DNA from: Persicaria tinctoria
Lineage: Eukaryota; Streptophyta; Magnoliopsida; Caryophyllales; Polygonaceae
NCBI GenBank assembly: GCA_037127255.1
Contig: JBANSL010000020.1
Coordinates: 60,833,598-60,897,597, forward strand
Length of the DNA: 64,000 nt
Direction: 5' to 3'
Shown: piece after piece, positions 1 to 13,182 of the stretch
Numbering within the stretch: the first letter of the stretch is position 1
Layout: every line of letters starts with the position of its first letter
Program-made: the position numbers and the translations under genes
The notes under the pieces: generated by a model
Told to the model about the DNA's origin: nothing
The model's input: only the letters and a program-made list of their open reading frames with translations
Databases searched by the model: none

Positions 1-245
1 GGGGGGGGGGGGTATAACTTAAAACCAATCATTGGAATTCTATTAAAAGAAGAACGAGTGCATTAATCTTTTATGAGTATCCTAGATGTTATAACAAATG
101 GTCTAGCCTAGAGATAAAGGTGTAATCCTAAACTCCTTATGCACTTGGTCACAGGATGTCATCTGAGTAATCATTCCCACAAATTGGACAAGAGAGAGAA
201 GTGAACGTGTTAAAGGAATAGGTACAGAATAAAAGAGAAAGCAAC

Positions 246-3200
246 CTTAGTTGGAACTGAACCACATCCTACAGAAACCAGACAATCGATATTGGTATCC
301 GGCCAAAGAAGCTGTGCTTCCCTTATGGCAAAAATAGTTGGATTATTAGCTACGATTGCACCATCTTGCCAACGGTTGATTTCTGAAATATACAAGGATT
401 AAATATTAGGCACACATATAAACCAAATTTGCATCAAGAAAACTTGAGTGGCATCAATTAAGAGGCAAGGTGATAAGAAATTTACCATCAGAAAAGTCAT
501 CAAGATAATACGGAGCAGCAGATGATGCTCTTATAGCTTGCCAAACCTGATGCTTACAACTTCCTATAAAAGCACTGCGTTTATAGCCAACTTGAGCATG
601 TGCACTAGATGCTCCCGTCATGCTGACAGCTGAATTTTCGGAATACGAAAGGTACATCTCAGGTGTTCCAGCAGGGTACTGAAGATAAATCAGGACAATC
701 GATATAATGCCAGTAAAAGAATCTCAGAAGATTCATCATCCAGAAAAAAAAAAAAAAAAAAGGAGGATAACAATGATAGATACACAACCTGATAATTTCT
801 AAACACAAATGGCTGAGCAGGCATTACGCTGACCAGGGTTGATACTACGAAGACTTTGGGTATTCCTTTGACTGCAGAATCAATCAAAAGGTCTCCATCT
901 TCATCCGCACACACCTCTTTCAACAGCCTTTCAAACTGATCTGCACTGTGCTGCAAATAACATAGCATTGCCTTCTCTTCCATCCAAATCAGCAAGTCTC
1001 CCCCAAAGAGAGAATTAAATAGGTGGTTAATAACGAGCCCTAATCCTCTGCAGTGTGCTGGCAGCTCCAAATTGCTTTCTCTCAAAAAGTATGGTCATTG
1101 TAAAGAGGGATATTCTTATAAAACTAAATATACTAGGTCTTACTTATCGAGAGTGAAAGCTCTAGTGCTCTACCTTATAGAATTAGACTGCGTCGACAAT
1201 ATTGTCTGGATGTGTGAGTACACTAGAGACTAAGGACTAAGGAATGCCCATAATAATGACAGCCACACACGCACATGCAGCATGCAAGCCAAGACTACAG
1301 GGGCACTTAAGAATGCGTGTAAATATTTAGAGGAAAAGAATGAAACGTACTTTCGCACCATGTACAGCTATTCTGAATCTCTGCGATGAACTCTTATACA
1401 GATTATCAAATTTTTCTCTCCATGTTGCTACCTCGTTTTCTTTTGGAGGTTCAGCAAATACGAGCTTACCTGATTTCACAAATCAAATATCATATACAAT
1501 AAGCTAGAGACATAAATTGGATCATAGGGCAGCAACTGACGAGGGCAAAAATCCAAAATTCACAAAATAGACTAGTACATATATACCTACCAAGTTTTTT
1601 GTATATTTCCTCACACTGATCCAATGTCATTGACTTGATTCCAAGAGCCACAGCTAGCATACCACCAGTTGATGTGCCACATATAAGATCAAACATTTCA
1701 TGTATTCGTTTCCCTGTTCTCTTCTCTATTTCTTGAAGAATGTTTACAGTTGCCAAACCCTTCATTCCTCCCCCGTCCATACAGAGGATGCGCAGCCCTT
1801 GCCGCGCCAATGGTCTACCTCTGACAGCACGTCGTAGGATCTCATTCTCCCCTGAAAGAACAAAAAGCACGAAAAATTAGAGAATAAGGAATTTTCAAGT
1901 ACAAAATGAAATGGAAACAAAAGAACTACCAAGAATTGCCAAGGCTCGAGCTGCAGCTTTATTCACACGTGGCTCAGGCCTTGATGTAAGGCGGATAAGA
2001 AGTTCCCTCAGGCTTTCTGAAGTGATAAGAATCCGACGATTCTCCAGACAAAAGGCCAAATTTCCAATGACTAACAGTGCTAGTCGTTGAACCTAATACA
2101 CACCAAATCTTCACTTTAGAAGTTTATACTGAATATAGAGCTTAGAGACTTGGAGTAACTCAGTGAAGGAAAGATTCTTGCAGGCTACTACCTCTGGGCT
2201 TTTATGGGCACACAGTATTTTCAATGATCTCAGTAGATCCTTGGATAACATCTTCTGAGCCACGGAATCAGACGCAAAAGCAAGATTGGCCACAACATGC
2301 AACACAGAAATTACTTCCTCACACAAAGCTGTTTTCAATACTGTTTCAATAGGTTTCAGGATGTCACATTTCATCAACTGCATGACACCAGAAACATCTG
2401 CAGCAAGAGATGAAAGAGCAAAGCAAGCTTCTTCAACCTACAAAAAGAAACAGGAATTAGTCTGCATGCTATAAGAGTAGGCAAACTAGGGACCATTGCT
2501 AGTGAACATACCACATGGCGATTATCACTGCTTATCATACTAATAAGCTGTCTAACTGCATTCTCATCCTTGCTAACAATTGCACGATTTCCTTGGTCTT
2601 CCATTATCTTTGCCAGAGCTGATGCCAAAAGAGGGTGATGGCAAGAAGAGAAACGGAAAATCAGGGAGAAGAAAGCACTCAGGTTATGCTGCTTAGATGC
2701 ACCAAAATAAGAGCTGGCCTCTGCCTGTAATCATCCATAACTCGAGCACAGAAAGAAATTTCCTCGGTTGAGGATGCAGTGAAAATTATTCAATAAGAAT
2801 GATAAAAACAAAACTTTCCATACCTCTATTTGAACGGTAACTGATCTCAAATTTTCATCTGCTACAATTCTAATGTTTGCAAGGGACAAATGGCGAAGTT
2901 TGCTTAGAGGCAGGATCTCAGGAAGGAATTCAAGTGGATTACCAAAAAGCCTTAGAACACGCAACTCAGACATAGCCCTACATTCAAATACAAAAACATC
3001 ACATCTATAGCATAAAGTTGCCCTGCAGTGATTCCTATTAAAAAAAAACTAAACTAAAACAGAAATTAGCAACGCGAATATAGTTTAACACTTGGGCAGA
3101 AACAGACAACATTTGCTCCGAACCTGAAATCTAAGAGAGGACGAATCAGCTTGTTATGCTCCAGAGATAATTCTACCAGCCCAACACACTGTCTCAGTTC

Positions 3201-4707
3201 TACTGCTTGGAACGTTTGGCATGATCAAGAGAATAGATGGATCAGGGAAAAAAATTATTCAACACCATGATATAACTTCTAAGAACAAAACTGATTTATT
3301 AACATATGGATCTGAGGATATAAATAGCGGTAAATATGAAGTCAATGATGTGGGGTACCAGGGACAGAAACCAGCATGTTGTTGTCAACCCTGAGAACTT
3401 TCAGGTTTTTCAAGTCACCAAGCTCTGGAGGCAAAAGTGAGAGCCTGTTATTATCAAGATGAAGCTTCTCCAAAAGTGGGAGTTCAGTCACCTCCACTGG
3501 CAACACCTGTAGATTTGCAAGAAATAAGCATTCAAATGCTTAACTATTCAAAAACCATAGCCTCATATCAATGGGCAAAGTAGAAATGACAGAAAATTTG
3601 ACCATGTCAATAGAAAACCTTTTTTTTTTTAAAAAATCATAGAATACTGTTCGCGTCTGCTATACTAATTCGCAAATAATGCCATTCGAAGCAGTTTCAC
3701 GGCACAAACATATCAATGTAGAGGCTTTCTCCCATCAAAGAGCCTATTACCTATGCTAATGGACAACATTCTTGACAGAGAGCTGGCTCTTTGAAGGAAA
3801 AATTGCTGAATACTGCATTCAATATCCAATTTCTAGACAATCTTAGGTTACAAGACAAAGAAGATTGGCTGACAACTTCTACTTTCACAGTTTCACTACT
3901 CCCAAATGTCCATAAAACTAAGAAAAAGAATGAGAAGATATTGATAACAAATCCTGCCTATTAGCAATCCGACTGCAGCAACTTGCAATGCAAACAGTAT
4001 CAACAGAAAAGTAGCTTAAATTCGATCAACACTCATTAAACCCAAGCAAATAATGAAAAGAAATTGGAAGTTGCCCAATAAGATGACAGACTCACAGATA
4101 TACCACAGCCATTGAGGTTAAGCTCCGTGACAGTCTTCCAATGATCGGCAAAACTCATCAATCCATCGCCGCCGAAAACACCTCCCCCACCGCTGGCATC
4201 AGCGTTGATATTGGCAGCAACCACGGCCGCAGCCCTGTCCGCCGGCGAGAAGCTCGACCGTAGTAGCTTCGTGAGAACGCCGATCCCGTCGCTCGCCTGG
4301 CCCGATCCAACCGCCTTAACCAACTTCACCGCCCTCAGCGGCTCCCTCCTCGTCACAACCTTCAACTGGACCGCGACATTTGCATCTTTCGCATTGTCCT
4401 TATCCTCCTCTCTCTCACAGAATTCGACCACAACGGTATCTCGAGGAGACGGCATGCGCACCATCAGCTGTGACTGCAAGCGCAGCGCAATCTGATCCTC
4501 ATCGTCTCCCGCGGTCCAGCCAAGCTCAATCGTCTTCGAACCATCTGGATCGGTCCGGTCATTGTCGACATGGCTGAATCGGGGCGAATCACTGGCGGCC
4601 GTAGGAGTCACAGGTGAAGCCGGAGGAGGTGGAATCTCGGGATTTCCGTACTGTAAAGTCAAATGGAAGACCTCGTTGGGCCGTTTCCATCCCAATCCCC
4701 AGGACAT
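246..4707 (-). CDS. PLA1: Patatin-like phospholipase pPLA-I (LRR-armadillo-patatin), 3' end outside window
   Basis: Plant lipid acyl hydrolase of the pPLA-I type, acting on galactolipids and phospholipids; the Arabidopsis relative is linked to basal jasmonate. Twelve exons read on the minus strand: 4096-4707, 3359-3506, 3124-3202, 2824-2977, 2512-2724, 2192-2437, 1930-2092, 1591-1851, 1351-1469, 789-950, 486-678, 246-382. All have GT/AG borders and consistent phases, giving 829 codons. The ATG at 4707 starts MSWGLGWKRPNE, the family's usual N-terminus. Order: variable N-terminal region (residues 1-200), leucine-rich repeats (about 200-320), armadillo-like helices (about 340-530), patatin domain from about 555. 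Catalytic features are intact: glycine loop DGGGMKG (about 564), GTSTGG with the nucleophile Ser near 599, and DGA with the catalytic Asp near 790. The C-terminal third lies beyond base 1; bases 1-245 are intron. Confidence 0.95.
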
Positions 4708-5145
4708 CTTCCTCTAGGTATTGATCCGATTTTGCCGTTTTAGGGCTCAATTGCGGTTGATCCAGTGGATTGGGAGCATTGCCGGATTTGTATTGTGACT
4801 TAAGAGCAACCGCAATTGAAGTGGAAAGGCGATGTTCTAGGGTTTAACACCAGAGGGAGATCGCAGGAAGAAGATGAAGAAGAAAACACTGGAAAGAGCA
4901 GGAAGAAATTGGAGGGTGGGGGAGATGTGGAAGAGAATACTGGAAATTAACGCTCCTTTGAGAAATCAGTGCAGGTCGGTGTGGCCAAAAAAGGAAATAA
5001 GAAATTTTTTGTTGGTTTTTATTTTGCTTAAAAATAAAATTTTCATCGATTGCTTTGCGTGCACGTTTATCCGACGACTCCCAGTTGATGGGCCGGATGC
5101 CCGGGTCCAGTTTGAAGATTTGCTGACTTGAAGGGATAGATCATA

Positions 5146-5425
5146 GATCATCTCCAACCGTTTCCGATTTTGGGATTTATAAATTTTGAAGAATTTTAAG
5201 ATATTTTTTAGTTTAACAGATTCTCCGTCACATTTTCAAAATGAAAAAGCAGTAGAAAAAATAGAAAGGATTCCCTAAATTTGCAGCATTCTCCAAACTA
5301 AATGATTCTCTAAATCTTCGAAATGTGAAAGCTGAGCTGTTGAAGTTAAAGCAAAAATAATTTAAAGAATATATATTTTGTTTTTCTATTTTAGAAAAAA
5401 TTTAGAGAAGAGGTTGGAGATGGTC
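5146..5425. repeat. Small inverted-repeat MITE (CATCTCCAACC termini)
   Basis: The ends are inverted: GATCATCTCCAACC on the left and GGTTGGAGATGGTCT on the right, with an AT-rich middle. The same family, in the opposite orientation, lies in the last intron of the translocator gene (about 23177-23430): the stretch around 'cattctccaaactaaatgatt' is shared in reverse complement. A more diverged relative follows at about 5430-5710. The superfamily is not determined because I could not fix a target-site duplication. Confidence 0.6.
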
Positions 5426-5762
5426 TTGTAAATAGCTTCTCTAAAAATTTCTCCAAAATAGATAATTATAAATCACATATTCTGCACTTTTTTGGGTTGA
5501 ATTCCAACAGATTTTCCATTATGCAGTTTACCCCAAAATAGATAGAGTTTTCTCAAAATTTAGGGAATGATCTACAGTTCTTCTTCTCGTTCTCTATTTT
5601 GGATAATGTAATGGGAAAGTTGTTGGACTGAAATCAACTTTAATATTCTCCAAAAACCCAATATGGAAAATCTGTTGGGATTGCTTTAAAGAATCTCCTT
5701 AGGAGAATCCTAAATTCCTCATACCTCTTGGAAGGTAAGACATAACGAATTGTTTGTAGATC

Positions 5763-7690
5763 GTTTGTTGTTTTCTTCGCCATCTTTGGACACATTTTCT
5801 GGAAACGGAATTTACAACAAGGCAGCTGTTAATGGGCTAATGGTCTTAAGTGTATAAAATATTTAGAAGATTAGCCCACTAGCATAAACGAAATTGAACA
5901 TTTGTTAGCTACTCCAAAAAGTGAAATCGCTCACCAGGGGCGTCCCTCACCCTCCGGGCCGACGGAGATTGTGAGAGGAGGTAAATCATAGTGACTCAGC
6001 CAATAACAAGGGTATGGGACCAACGCTCACTACGCACAAGGAGCCCCCTCATTTGAGAGGTTGCTCCCACACCGTCGCTGATTAGACTCGATCCTTGATC
6101 CATACTCTATATGCCACCCAGGCCCGGTGGAGAGGGTGATGCAAGCGGTCTGCTTGCATAGAGCCCGGATTCGTCTGGGACCCAATACTTGTATATTGCT
6201 ATATAGAAAAAAAATGCATCCAAATAATTAAGATCTATGGAATTGGCGTAGCGGTTAGATATTTTGCCTTTAATTAAGGCCTCCCGGGCTCGATTCCCAT
6301 CATCTCATGCCTTCTCTTTTTAATAGGCCCAACTCTTTCTTTTTGGTTCATTGTCCCAACTCTTCTCTGCAATTGACATTTCTTCTTCTTTTTTCTCTTT
6401 CATTCATTTTTAACGCATGCAATATTCATTGAAAATAAATCAATTCCCACAATTATTCCATATTTTCCATTTTTTCATATATAACACATGGATTTTTTGT
6501 ATTTTAGGTAAATAAAATATTAGTATTTTTTTCTTTGCGGTATCATTATGTCATATATCATAGTATATAAATATAATTATGATTGCATAAGAAATAAAAA
6601 CAATATAAACATATAGAGACTAATTTTAATCATCGCAACGGGCCTAATAAAACATCAAAACGGCCCTGATGCCACCCTTGTGACATGAACATTTGTTACA
6701 AGTTTGAAGTCGAGAGGGCTCCGCTCAAGAGAAAGCAGGAAGAATATTTGTAAAACTGAAAGTGGGGACAATTTAAAAATCAATTGATACTATTCATACT
6801 CCTTCCACTAGCTAAAACATGATATTTTACGTACTATTTATAAACATTTTTTTAGATATTAAAAACTATAAAATGTCAAAATTTTAAATAAATTTTTTTA
6901 TAATTTTATACGAGTACTTATTATTCTCGAGTATGAATTTAAAAAAAAAGCATAATCTTATAATTTGATGTTTTATAGTATTGTTTTGATCGTTTGTTGT
7001 TTTCTTCGCCATGTTTGGACACACATTTTCTGGAAATGGAATTTTGGTTGTAATGAATACATTGGGCCAAGGCAACTGTTAATGGGCTTCAGTGTTTAAA
7101 ATATTTAGAAGGTTAGCCCACTGGCATAAACGAAATTGAACATTTGTTCCATACTCCAAAAGGTGAAATCCTCACCACGGGTGCCCCCGTCCTCCGGCCC
7201 GATGGAGATTACGAGAGGAGGTGAGTCATAGTGACTCAATCAGTAATAAGGGTCTGGACTAGTGCTCACTGCGCACAAGGAGCCCCTCATTTAACAGATT
7301 ACTCTAACACTACCACTGGTGAGACTCGATCTACTTTATATGCCACCCTTGTGACATGAACATTTGTTACAAGTTTGAAGTGGAGAGGGCTCAAGAGAAA
7401 GCAGGCATAATATTTGTAAAACTGAAAGTGGGGACAATTTAAAAATCAATCGATACTATTCCTATTTCCTACTCCTTCCATTAATAGAACATGATATTTT
7501 ATTATTTTACGTACTATTTATACACATTTTTTTAGATATTAAAATCTATAAAATATCAAAATTTTATATATTTTTTTTTATAATTTTATACGAGTACTTA
7601 TTATTCTCAAGTATGAATTTACAAAAAAAAATTAATAATCTTATAATTTGATTTTTATACAGTTTTGATCATTATAAAATAAGTGTACAG
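5763..7690 (+). repeat. Direct segmental duplication, two unequal copies
   Basis: Copy A runs from about 5763 to 6985 and copy B from about 6986 to 7690. Both start with GTTTGTTGTTTTCTTCGCCA, pass through a block resembling a SINE (CTCACTGCGCACAAGGAGCC type sequence), and end in the same AT-rich tail with GTACTTATTATTCTC. Copy A holds about 550 bp more than copy B, between two ATGCCACCC motifs (6114 and 6669); copy B has one such motif there. No coding sequence is seen in either copy. Confidence 0.75.
6228..6310 (+). repeat. tRNA-derived SINE-like segment
   Basis: A pol III A-box-like TGGCGTAGCGGTTAG at about 6244 is followed about 40 bp on by a B-box-like GGGCTCGATTCCC. This is the arrangement of a tRNA-derived SINE head. 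It cannot be folded into a full tRNA cloverleaf by eye, so I do not call a tRNA gene. It lies inside the part of duplication copy A that copy B lacks. Confidence 0.5.
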
Positions 7691-8199
7691 AAATAATAAA
7701 CGATATTTTTTAATTATATATGTAACTATCACATGACATTTTACCACAACCAATCACGAATTGGTGGTGTAGAGGTTATATTGCTATACGTATATTTAAA
7801 GGTTTATATTCAAATCAAATATATGTATAGTTACTTGAACAGTTTAAAAACATAGAGGGCGGATGATTTGGAATACAAAGGAACAAAATAAAACTAAAAA
7901 TAGTATTTGATGACTAAAGCTTCATAAACACAAAAAATACTCGTATTTAAGACAACAATTACAAAATTGAAAACAATCATAACAGATACATTGAGAGAAA
8001 GATGAAATCAAAGAACGAGATACTACCCCAAAACCTAGAAAAAAAGGAAAAAACATCCAGTGAAAAAACCCTTCGGAAGGTGTCTTAAGATTAATTTTAT
8101 GGTTTAGTGTTATACCTGAAGGCAACACTGGCACAACGAGGTTCATGATTCGAGGCCATATGAGATGTGTTCGGGCATGTGATGCCTCGTTGTGTAGTT

Positions 8200-8533
8200 C
8201 TGCCTCAATTCTAATAACAGAAGTGCTGACCCTTCATACGGGTTTGGTTACAACAAAGGAGATGAGATTAATAAAGATTTGGGATTGAAGGAGACAGTCT
8301 TCCAACTTATCAACTTTGTAAAGAGTTTTTGGATTTGATTGCGAAAAATCGAGATGTATGGCAACAACAGACACTCTTATTTTGATTCAGGGATTCACCG
8401 AGATCACATATAATCTTATTTTCCGCGAAATCAACAAGGTGACAAATAAACTAGCGCATCTTCATTTCTCAATGGATGCTACTTTATCTCGTTGTTTATC
8501 CAAAGTTTCGTACTCCCGTCCAAAAAAAAAAAA
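8200..8533 (+). pseudogene. 5'-truncated LINE remnant (RNase H end)
   Basis: Short plus-strand frames read LCKEFLDLIAKNRDVWQQQ and, after a frameshift, FREINKVTNKLAHLHFS. The second resembles the HxxREgNxxADxLA end of LINE RNase H domains. The segment ends in an A-rich run at 8522-8532, as expected for a LINE 3' end. It has at least one stop and one frame change. The 500 bp before it (7700-8200) hold nothing I can identify. Confidence 0.4.
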
Positions 8534-9137
8534 CATTATTAGCCTAAAAAAATAGAGGGCGGGCGTTAAAGTTTTGAAACACGGAGGGGCTAGAAGGCGG
8601 AATTTACGTGTGTGAAGAAGCCAACGCTCAGAGTTACTGACTACCCGCTTAACCATTTAATTTTGGATGGGTTGGGGTTGGCTTTTGCAGGTATCATATA
8701 TGGAGGTGCAGTACTGTTTGCAGCAGCTGATTAAAAACACCAACAAAATAAACCACGAGAGTGAGTGGAGACGTTGACAATTTAGACCAACTACAAAACC
8801 TTAAGTTATACTCCCCTCAGGCCTCAGCCTCAGAAAAGTTGACCCATCTGCCAACCAACCTTCTACTGAAATCCACATTTATTTACTTTACCCACCTTGC
8901 ATTCAATTTTACGCTCTTCGATCGAGTTCCAATCTTACTATACTGTATTTGAGTGTGCTACACATTTTATTTATTGCATTTTTACACTCTCGCAACTCAC
9001 AAGCAGAGCCTTAATAAATTATTGTCTCAACTTATAGCTCTTCCAACTCGTGACGGACAACGTGACTTGTTAGATGTTACATGTCATCTTATTTACTTTA
9101 ATTTATAACTTAGCTAATAAAGATCATCTCTCGCGTA

Positions 9138-9387
9138 TAGGCCTGTCCACGGGTCGGATCCGCCGGATCGGGAAATTAGGATCCAAACCCTAACCCGTGG
9201 GATAGACGGGTCGACCCGTTTAAAAAAAAAATCGATTATTTTTAAACTTTTACCCAAAATCAGCCATTTTAAAAAAAAAATAAATAAATAAATTGTCGAC
9301 CCGGCAGGTCAATTTTACAAAATCCTCAACCTGAACACGTAACCCGTCATGACCCTTGACCCGTTTGACCCAGACCCGCCAGGCCTA
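9138..9387. mobile_element. hAT-type MITE, 250 bp, TSD CTCGCGTA
   Basis: Inverted ends TAGGCCTGTCCACGGG and CCCGCCAGGCCTA are flanked by an identical 8-bp direct repeat CTCGCGTA (9130-9137 and 9388-9395). An 8-bp TSD and TAG..CTA ends fit the hAT superfamily. The subterminal parts are rich in GGGTC/GACCC, the same style as the element inside the copia element at 51887-52677, so the two are probably related. No coding capacity. Confidence 0.85.
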
Positions 9388-9526
9388 CTCGCGTATCCTC
9401 CCCCATTCAAACTTGTAATTAAAGTGCATTTATTAGTTTAGTAATTTTATGATTTAATTCCTTTAAAATTAAATAGGATTTGAAAAACATTTCCCCAAAT
9501 TTTAATAAAATTTGCCTCATACAATA

Positions 9527-9827
9527 CTCCCTCAGTGTCAATATAATTGACGTTTTGACCACTTTTTCTTATAACAAAATATTTAATCCTTTAAACATCA
9601 TTAATTATAAAAAATTTATAATTTTGTCGATTTATCTCATTAATTGTATTTGATTTCCAAGATACTCTATTAATACTCCAACTTCTCATATTATTCTTTT
9701 TTTTTCCATTAGTCCATTTTTTTCCACATTATTTATTTGCTAAAATTTTATCTATTATTTATTTGCTAAAATTTTATTAAAAAGTGTAAAATTGATCAAA
9801 AGGTCAATTATTTTGATACAGAAATAG
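9527..9827. mobile_element. Stowaway-like MITE
   Basis: Begins CTCCCTCAGTGTCAATATAA after a TA dinucleotide and ends with an imperfect inverted copy before another TA; both arms share AATTGACxTTTTGA. A TA target site, CTCCC termini and about 300 bp of AT-rich sequence are typical of Stowaway (Tc1/mariner) MITEs. Confidence 0.65.
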
Positions 9828-9829
9828 TA

Positions 9830-10113
9830 TATATTAAAAATGAGTAAAAAAACTTCATCTCGGATAATAATTTTGTTATTAAAGTATTAATATATGCCAT
9901 TTATTAATTAAATAGATTAGCGCCGGCCACTAATGCATGCATGAATGGACTAGCTAGTCAAAATTTAGATATTTAATTAATTAATTGGTATCCGATAAAT
10001 TCCAAAAAAATAAAAATACAGATCAGTATATATGTTTAATTTCATCATCGGTTTCCTTGATATAAAAATACAGATCAGTATATATGTTTAATTAATTGGT
10101 ATCCGATATAAAA

Positions 10114-10157
<44 letters not shown>

Positions 10158-10621
10158 TAAGTGGAAATATATTAATTACCAGATTTAGAAAATAAAATAA
10201 TTGTTGTCTCCAAAAGGTGCATTGAATTTAATTTTAGGCAATGTAAGAGGTTTGACGGTATCTCCTTAAAAAAATTGGTACTTTGCACATCATATATATC
10301 TAATCTAACTAAACAGTAAAATATGTAATCCATAAGTTTAGAAATAAAATCAAGGACAAAAAATCTTAAATTTCTTTGTAATAAACAAGATAATTATATA
10401 TTATATATTTAATTAAACTACTGATGGAAATCAGGAACGATTAAATTAAAACGTACACGCACAAATATCATATCGACATATAGTTTTGTCCAACAGCATT
10501 GCCAATTGGGTCAAATTAAAATCACAACACTGAAAGGGTTTAATTTTTGTTTTTTTCCATATAACATCACCAATGGGCAATGGGTTAATTACCATTTACC
10601 AAGCAGCTAGCAGGCCAGATT
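9830..10621. repeat. AT-rich 3' flank of the P450 gene with short repeats
   Basis: No gene seen. Contains a 31-bp direct duplication (10011-10041 and 10063-10093, starting TAAAAATACAGATCAG), two copies of ATTAATTGGTATCCGATA (about 9979 and 10092), and an uninterrupted (AT)n microsatellite at 10117-10155. The rest is the presumed 3' region of the CYP77B gene, with no clear poly(A) signal that I would defend. Confidence 0.6.
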
Positions 10622-13096
10622 TCACCGCGGTAAAATGACAGCCTTGAGAGGGTTTTCCATGACGACGGTAAAAGCATAGGTCTCAGTCGGGTCGGGCGGG
10701 GAACCCGGAACCGGGATCCATTTAAACGCCTGGACCATCCTAGCAAGCAACATGTTGATGTGGATCAACCCAAGCGACCACGCCGGGCAGATCCGACGAC
10801 CCGCCCCGAACGGCATCATCCTCACCCCCTTCGTACCCGTTATGTCCACCTCGAACCCTTCCCCACCCGGCATGAACCTCTCGGGTCGGAACTCATTCGG
10901 ATCCTTCCACGTCTCCGGGTTCTGCGTCAGCCACGCCGTGTAGAACTCCACGCTCACGTCCGTCGGGATCGTGTAGCCCGCTAGCTCCGTCTCCTGGATC
11001 GCCCCGTGCGACAACATGAAGTGGCTCGGCGGGTGCCTCCGGAACGTCTCCTTCACTATCGCCCTGAGGTAGGGCATTTTCTCCACGTCCTCCTCTCCGG
11101 CGATGCCCTCTTTCCCTATACATAAAAAAAGTAAATTTAATGTTATAACATAAAAGTTTATATTTGTACGATGTGTATCTTTTTTATTTTTTTATTATGT
11201 TTTGACGGTCTTTTATCTGTTGACTTGTAGACCATCGAGATTCCGATATATCTGATCTAGAATTTTTATTTAATGAAAAAAAAATTTATATATATTACCA
11301 CGTACATGGCCCACACTAGGGCCAACCCTGCATCTTACGTAGGATAACATAGTCCGTAAAATTTTATATTTGTAGGGTGCGTTTCTACTTATTTTATTGT
11401 ACCTTTTCGATCTACTTTTTGTATTAGATTTTGATGATGTTTCGTCTACCGATTTATATTTGATCTAGCTCGAATTCTTCCTTAATAAAAAAATTATATT
11501 TTATTATGTATGTAGTAAATGCATTACCTACAACTCCGACAACTTCTTCGTAAAGGCGTTGTTGGATGTCCTGGTCCTGGACCAAGTGGAGGAGGGCCCA
11601 CTCGACGGCGGTGGCGCTGGTGTCGGTGCCGGCGCTGATGATCTCGGAGACGAGAGTGACGAGTTCCGCGTCGCCGAGCTTGCCACGGGGGGCGGGGTCG
11701 AGGCCGAAGAGGGAGTCCACATAAGCGGCGCCGATGGGGCTGGCCATGGTGAGGGAGGTGCTGCCGGAGTTGCCTCCGCTCTCCACGTAGGCCCTCCGGC
11801 CTTTGATGAGAGGCGTCAGGCAGGCCAGTTGCTTCTTCCTCAGCTCCTTGGCCGCCTTGAGGTGTCCCCGGAAGAGCGGCGTCAGCACCGGCAGGAAATC
11901 CGGCAGCTTCGGTGACGTCATCATCATCACATCCTTTAGAACGCTCTCTATTTCTCTGTTGCATTTACACAAGATTATATAATTAATACTCCTATAAGAT
12001 ACGGAGGGATTTATAAGTGTTTGTGTTAAATTTATTTATGTATTTAGCAACTATTTTTTTTATATAAAGAGGCACATTAGTGTTTTTAAGTGACTAGTTA
12101 ATTTATTTATTTTTTAATTTAATGGTATTTGGATATTCCTGGTTTTGTGCTCTAAGATAAAAAGGAAAGGAAAAATAGAGATTTATCCATATTGATAGCA
12201 TTTTTCAAATTTTCAAATAATTTAAAATTTTAGAATCATAATATGTTACATAAACATAAATTCCCAAATCAAAATCAATTAAACCTTGGAAAATGACATC
12301 TCTAAAAGTGACACACTAAAAGTACGACGAGGAAAACGAAAATTGATTAAGACAAATATTCGAATCCCAATTAAATTAAAGTGGATACGACTTAAGGATC
12401 TGTTTGAATTGACATATAAAAGATTTAACCTAATTTAAGATTAAAACTTGTTTTAAAAAAAATCGTAAAAAGCTTTGTCACGCCATACCTGATCCGATCC
12501 TCTGAAATCTTGGCACCGAAGCAAATGCAGATGAGGATGCTACAAATGGTGAGCCTGCAATTGTTCATCACCTCGACATAGCCGTTGTCAGCGCCCTCCT
12601 TCCGCATCCTGTCGAGGTGGATCTGGAACGCCCACTTGCGGATCCAGGCGCATTGGCGGATCCGGGCGGGGCTGATCATCTCGGTGACGAAGTTCCTGCG
12701 GAGGGCCCGCCAGAGGGGCCCGTACTGGGCGGAGTTGATGGCGCACTTGCCCATGCTGAAGAGGAGGCGGATGGGGGAGTCGGGCGGGCGGGTCGCGAAG
12801 AGCGGGCCGCGCTGCACCAGCGCCTCGTGGATCAGCTCCGCGCTGGTGACGACCACCATCGTCCGCTGGCCCATCCGGAGGGTGAATATGGGCCCGTACT
12901 TCTTGCGAAGGTCGCCCACCACGTAGATGAAGGGCCGCCGCTCCATGACCACTTGGAAGAGGTTCCCGACCAGGGGCCAGCCCGGGGGCCCCGGGGGCAG
13001 GTTTGTGAGGGTTCGGCCGCTGGAGGCATGTCGGCGCCACCAGAGGCCGAGGAATAAGGCGCCGAGGAGGAGGAGGAGGGCGTCTATCAAGTCCAT
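10622..13096 (-). CDS. CYP77B1: Cytochrome P450, CYP77B type (fatty-acid epoxygenase family)
   Basis: Three exons (12489-13096, 11528-11955, 10622-11115) with GT/AG borders give 509 residues, the usual P450 length. The start MDLIDALLLLLGALFLGL is the first in-frame ATG and provides the hydrophobic ER anchor, followed by the proline hinge LPPGPPGWPLVGN. Present are the I-helix SAGTDTSAT, the K-helix KETFRR, PERF, and the heme loop PFGAGRRICPAW with the cysteine ligand near 455. Stretches such as CRLTICSILIC, FGAKIS and SPIGAAYVDSLF match CYP77B rather than CYP77A. CYP77 enzymes oxidise fatty acids, chiefly epoxidation and in-chain hydroxylation linked to cutin; the substrate here is inferred. 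The exons are much richer in GC than their surroundings, which creates several long false ORFs on the other strand. Confidence 0.95.
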
Positions 13097-13174
13097 TGTG
13101 GGTGAGAGTTTTTTTTGGCATGTACGTAAGTAAGATTTGATGTAAGGTTGGGACAAATAGGAAAAGCTACACTG

Positions 13175-13182
13175 TATTTATA
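13175..13182 (-). promoter_or_regulatory. TATA box of the CYP77B gene
   Basis: TATAAATA on the minus strand, about 80 bp upstream of the ATG at 13096. A start about 30 bp downstream would give a 5' leader of roughly 50 nt. Confidence 0.65.

Noticed and set aside
6244..6300. A tRNA gene
   Set aside because: Only A- and B-box-like words; no full cloverleaf or anticodon arm.
6114..6677. A 550-bp insertion with 9-bp TSD ATGCCACCC in duplication copy A
   Set aside because: No terminal inverted repeats, and the SINE-like unit reads on naturally across the first motif; deletion in copy B is simpler.
10752..13133. Long opposite-strand and out-of-frame ORFs over the P450 exons
   Set aside because: Shadows produced by the GC-rich codon use of the P450; Arg/Pro/Gly-rich with no family resemblance.
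13097..13156. Longer P450 N-terminus from 13156
   Set aside because: Begins with TTG and would precede the ER anchor; MDLIDA at 13096 is the first ATG and fits the family.
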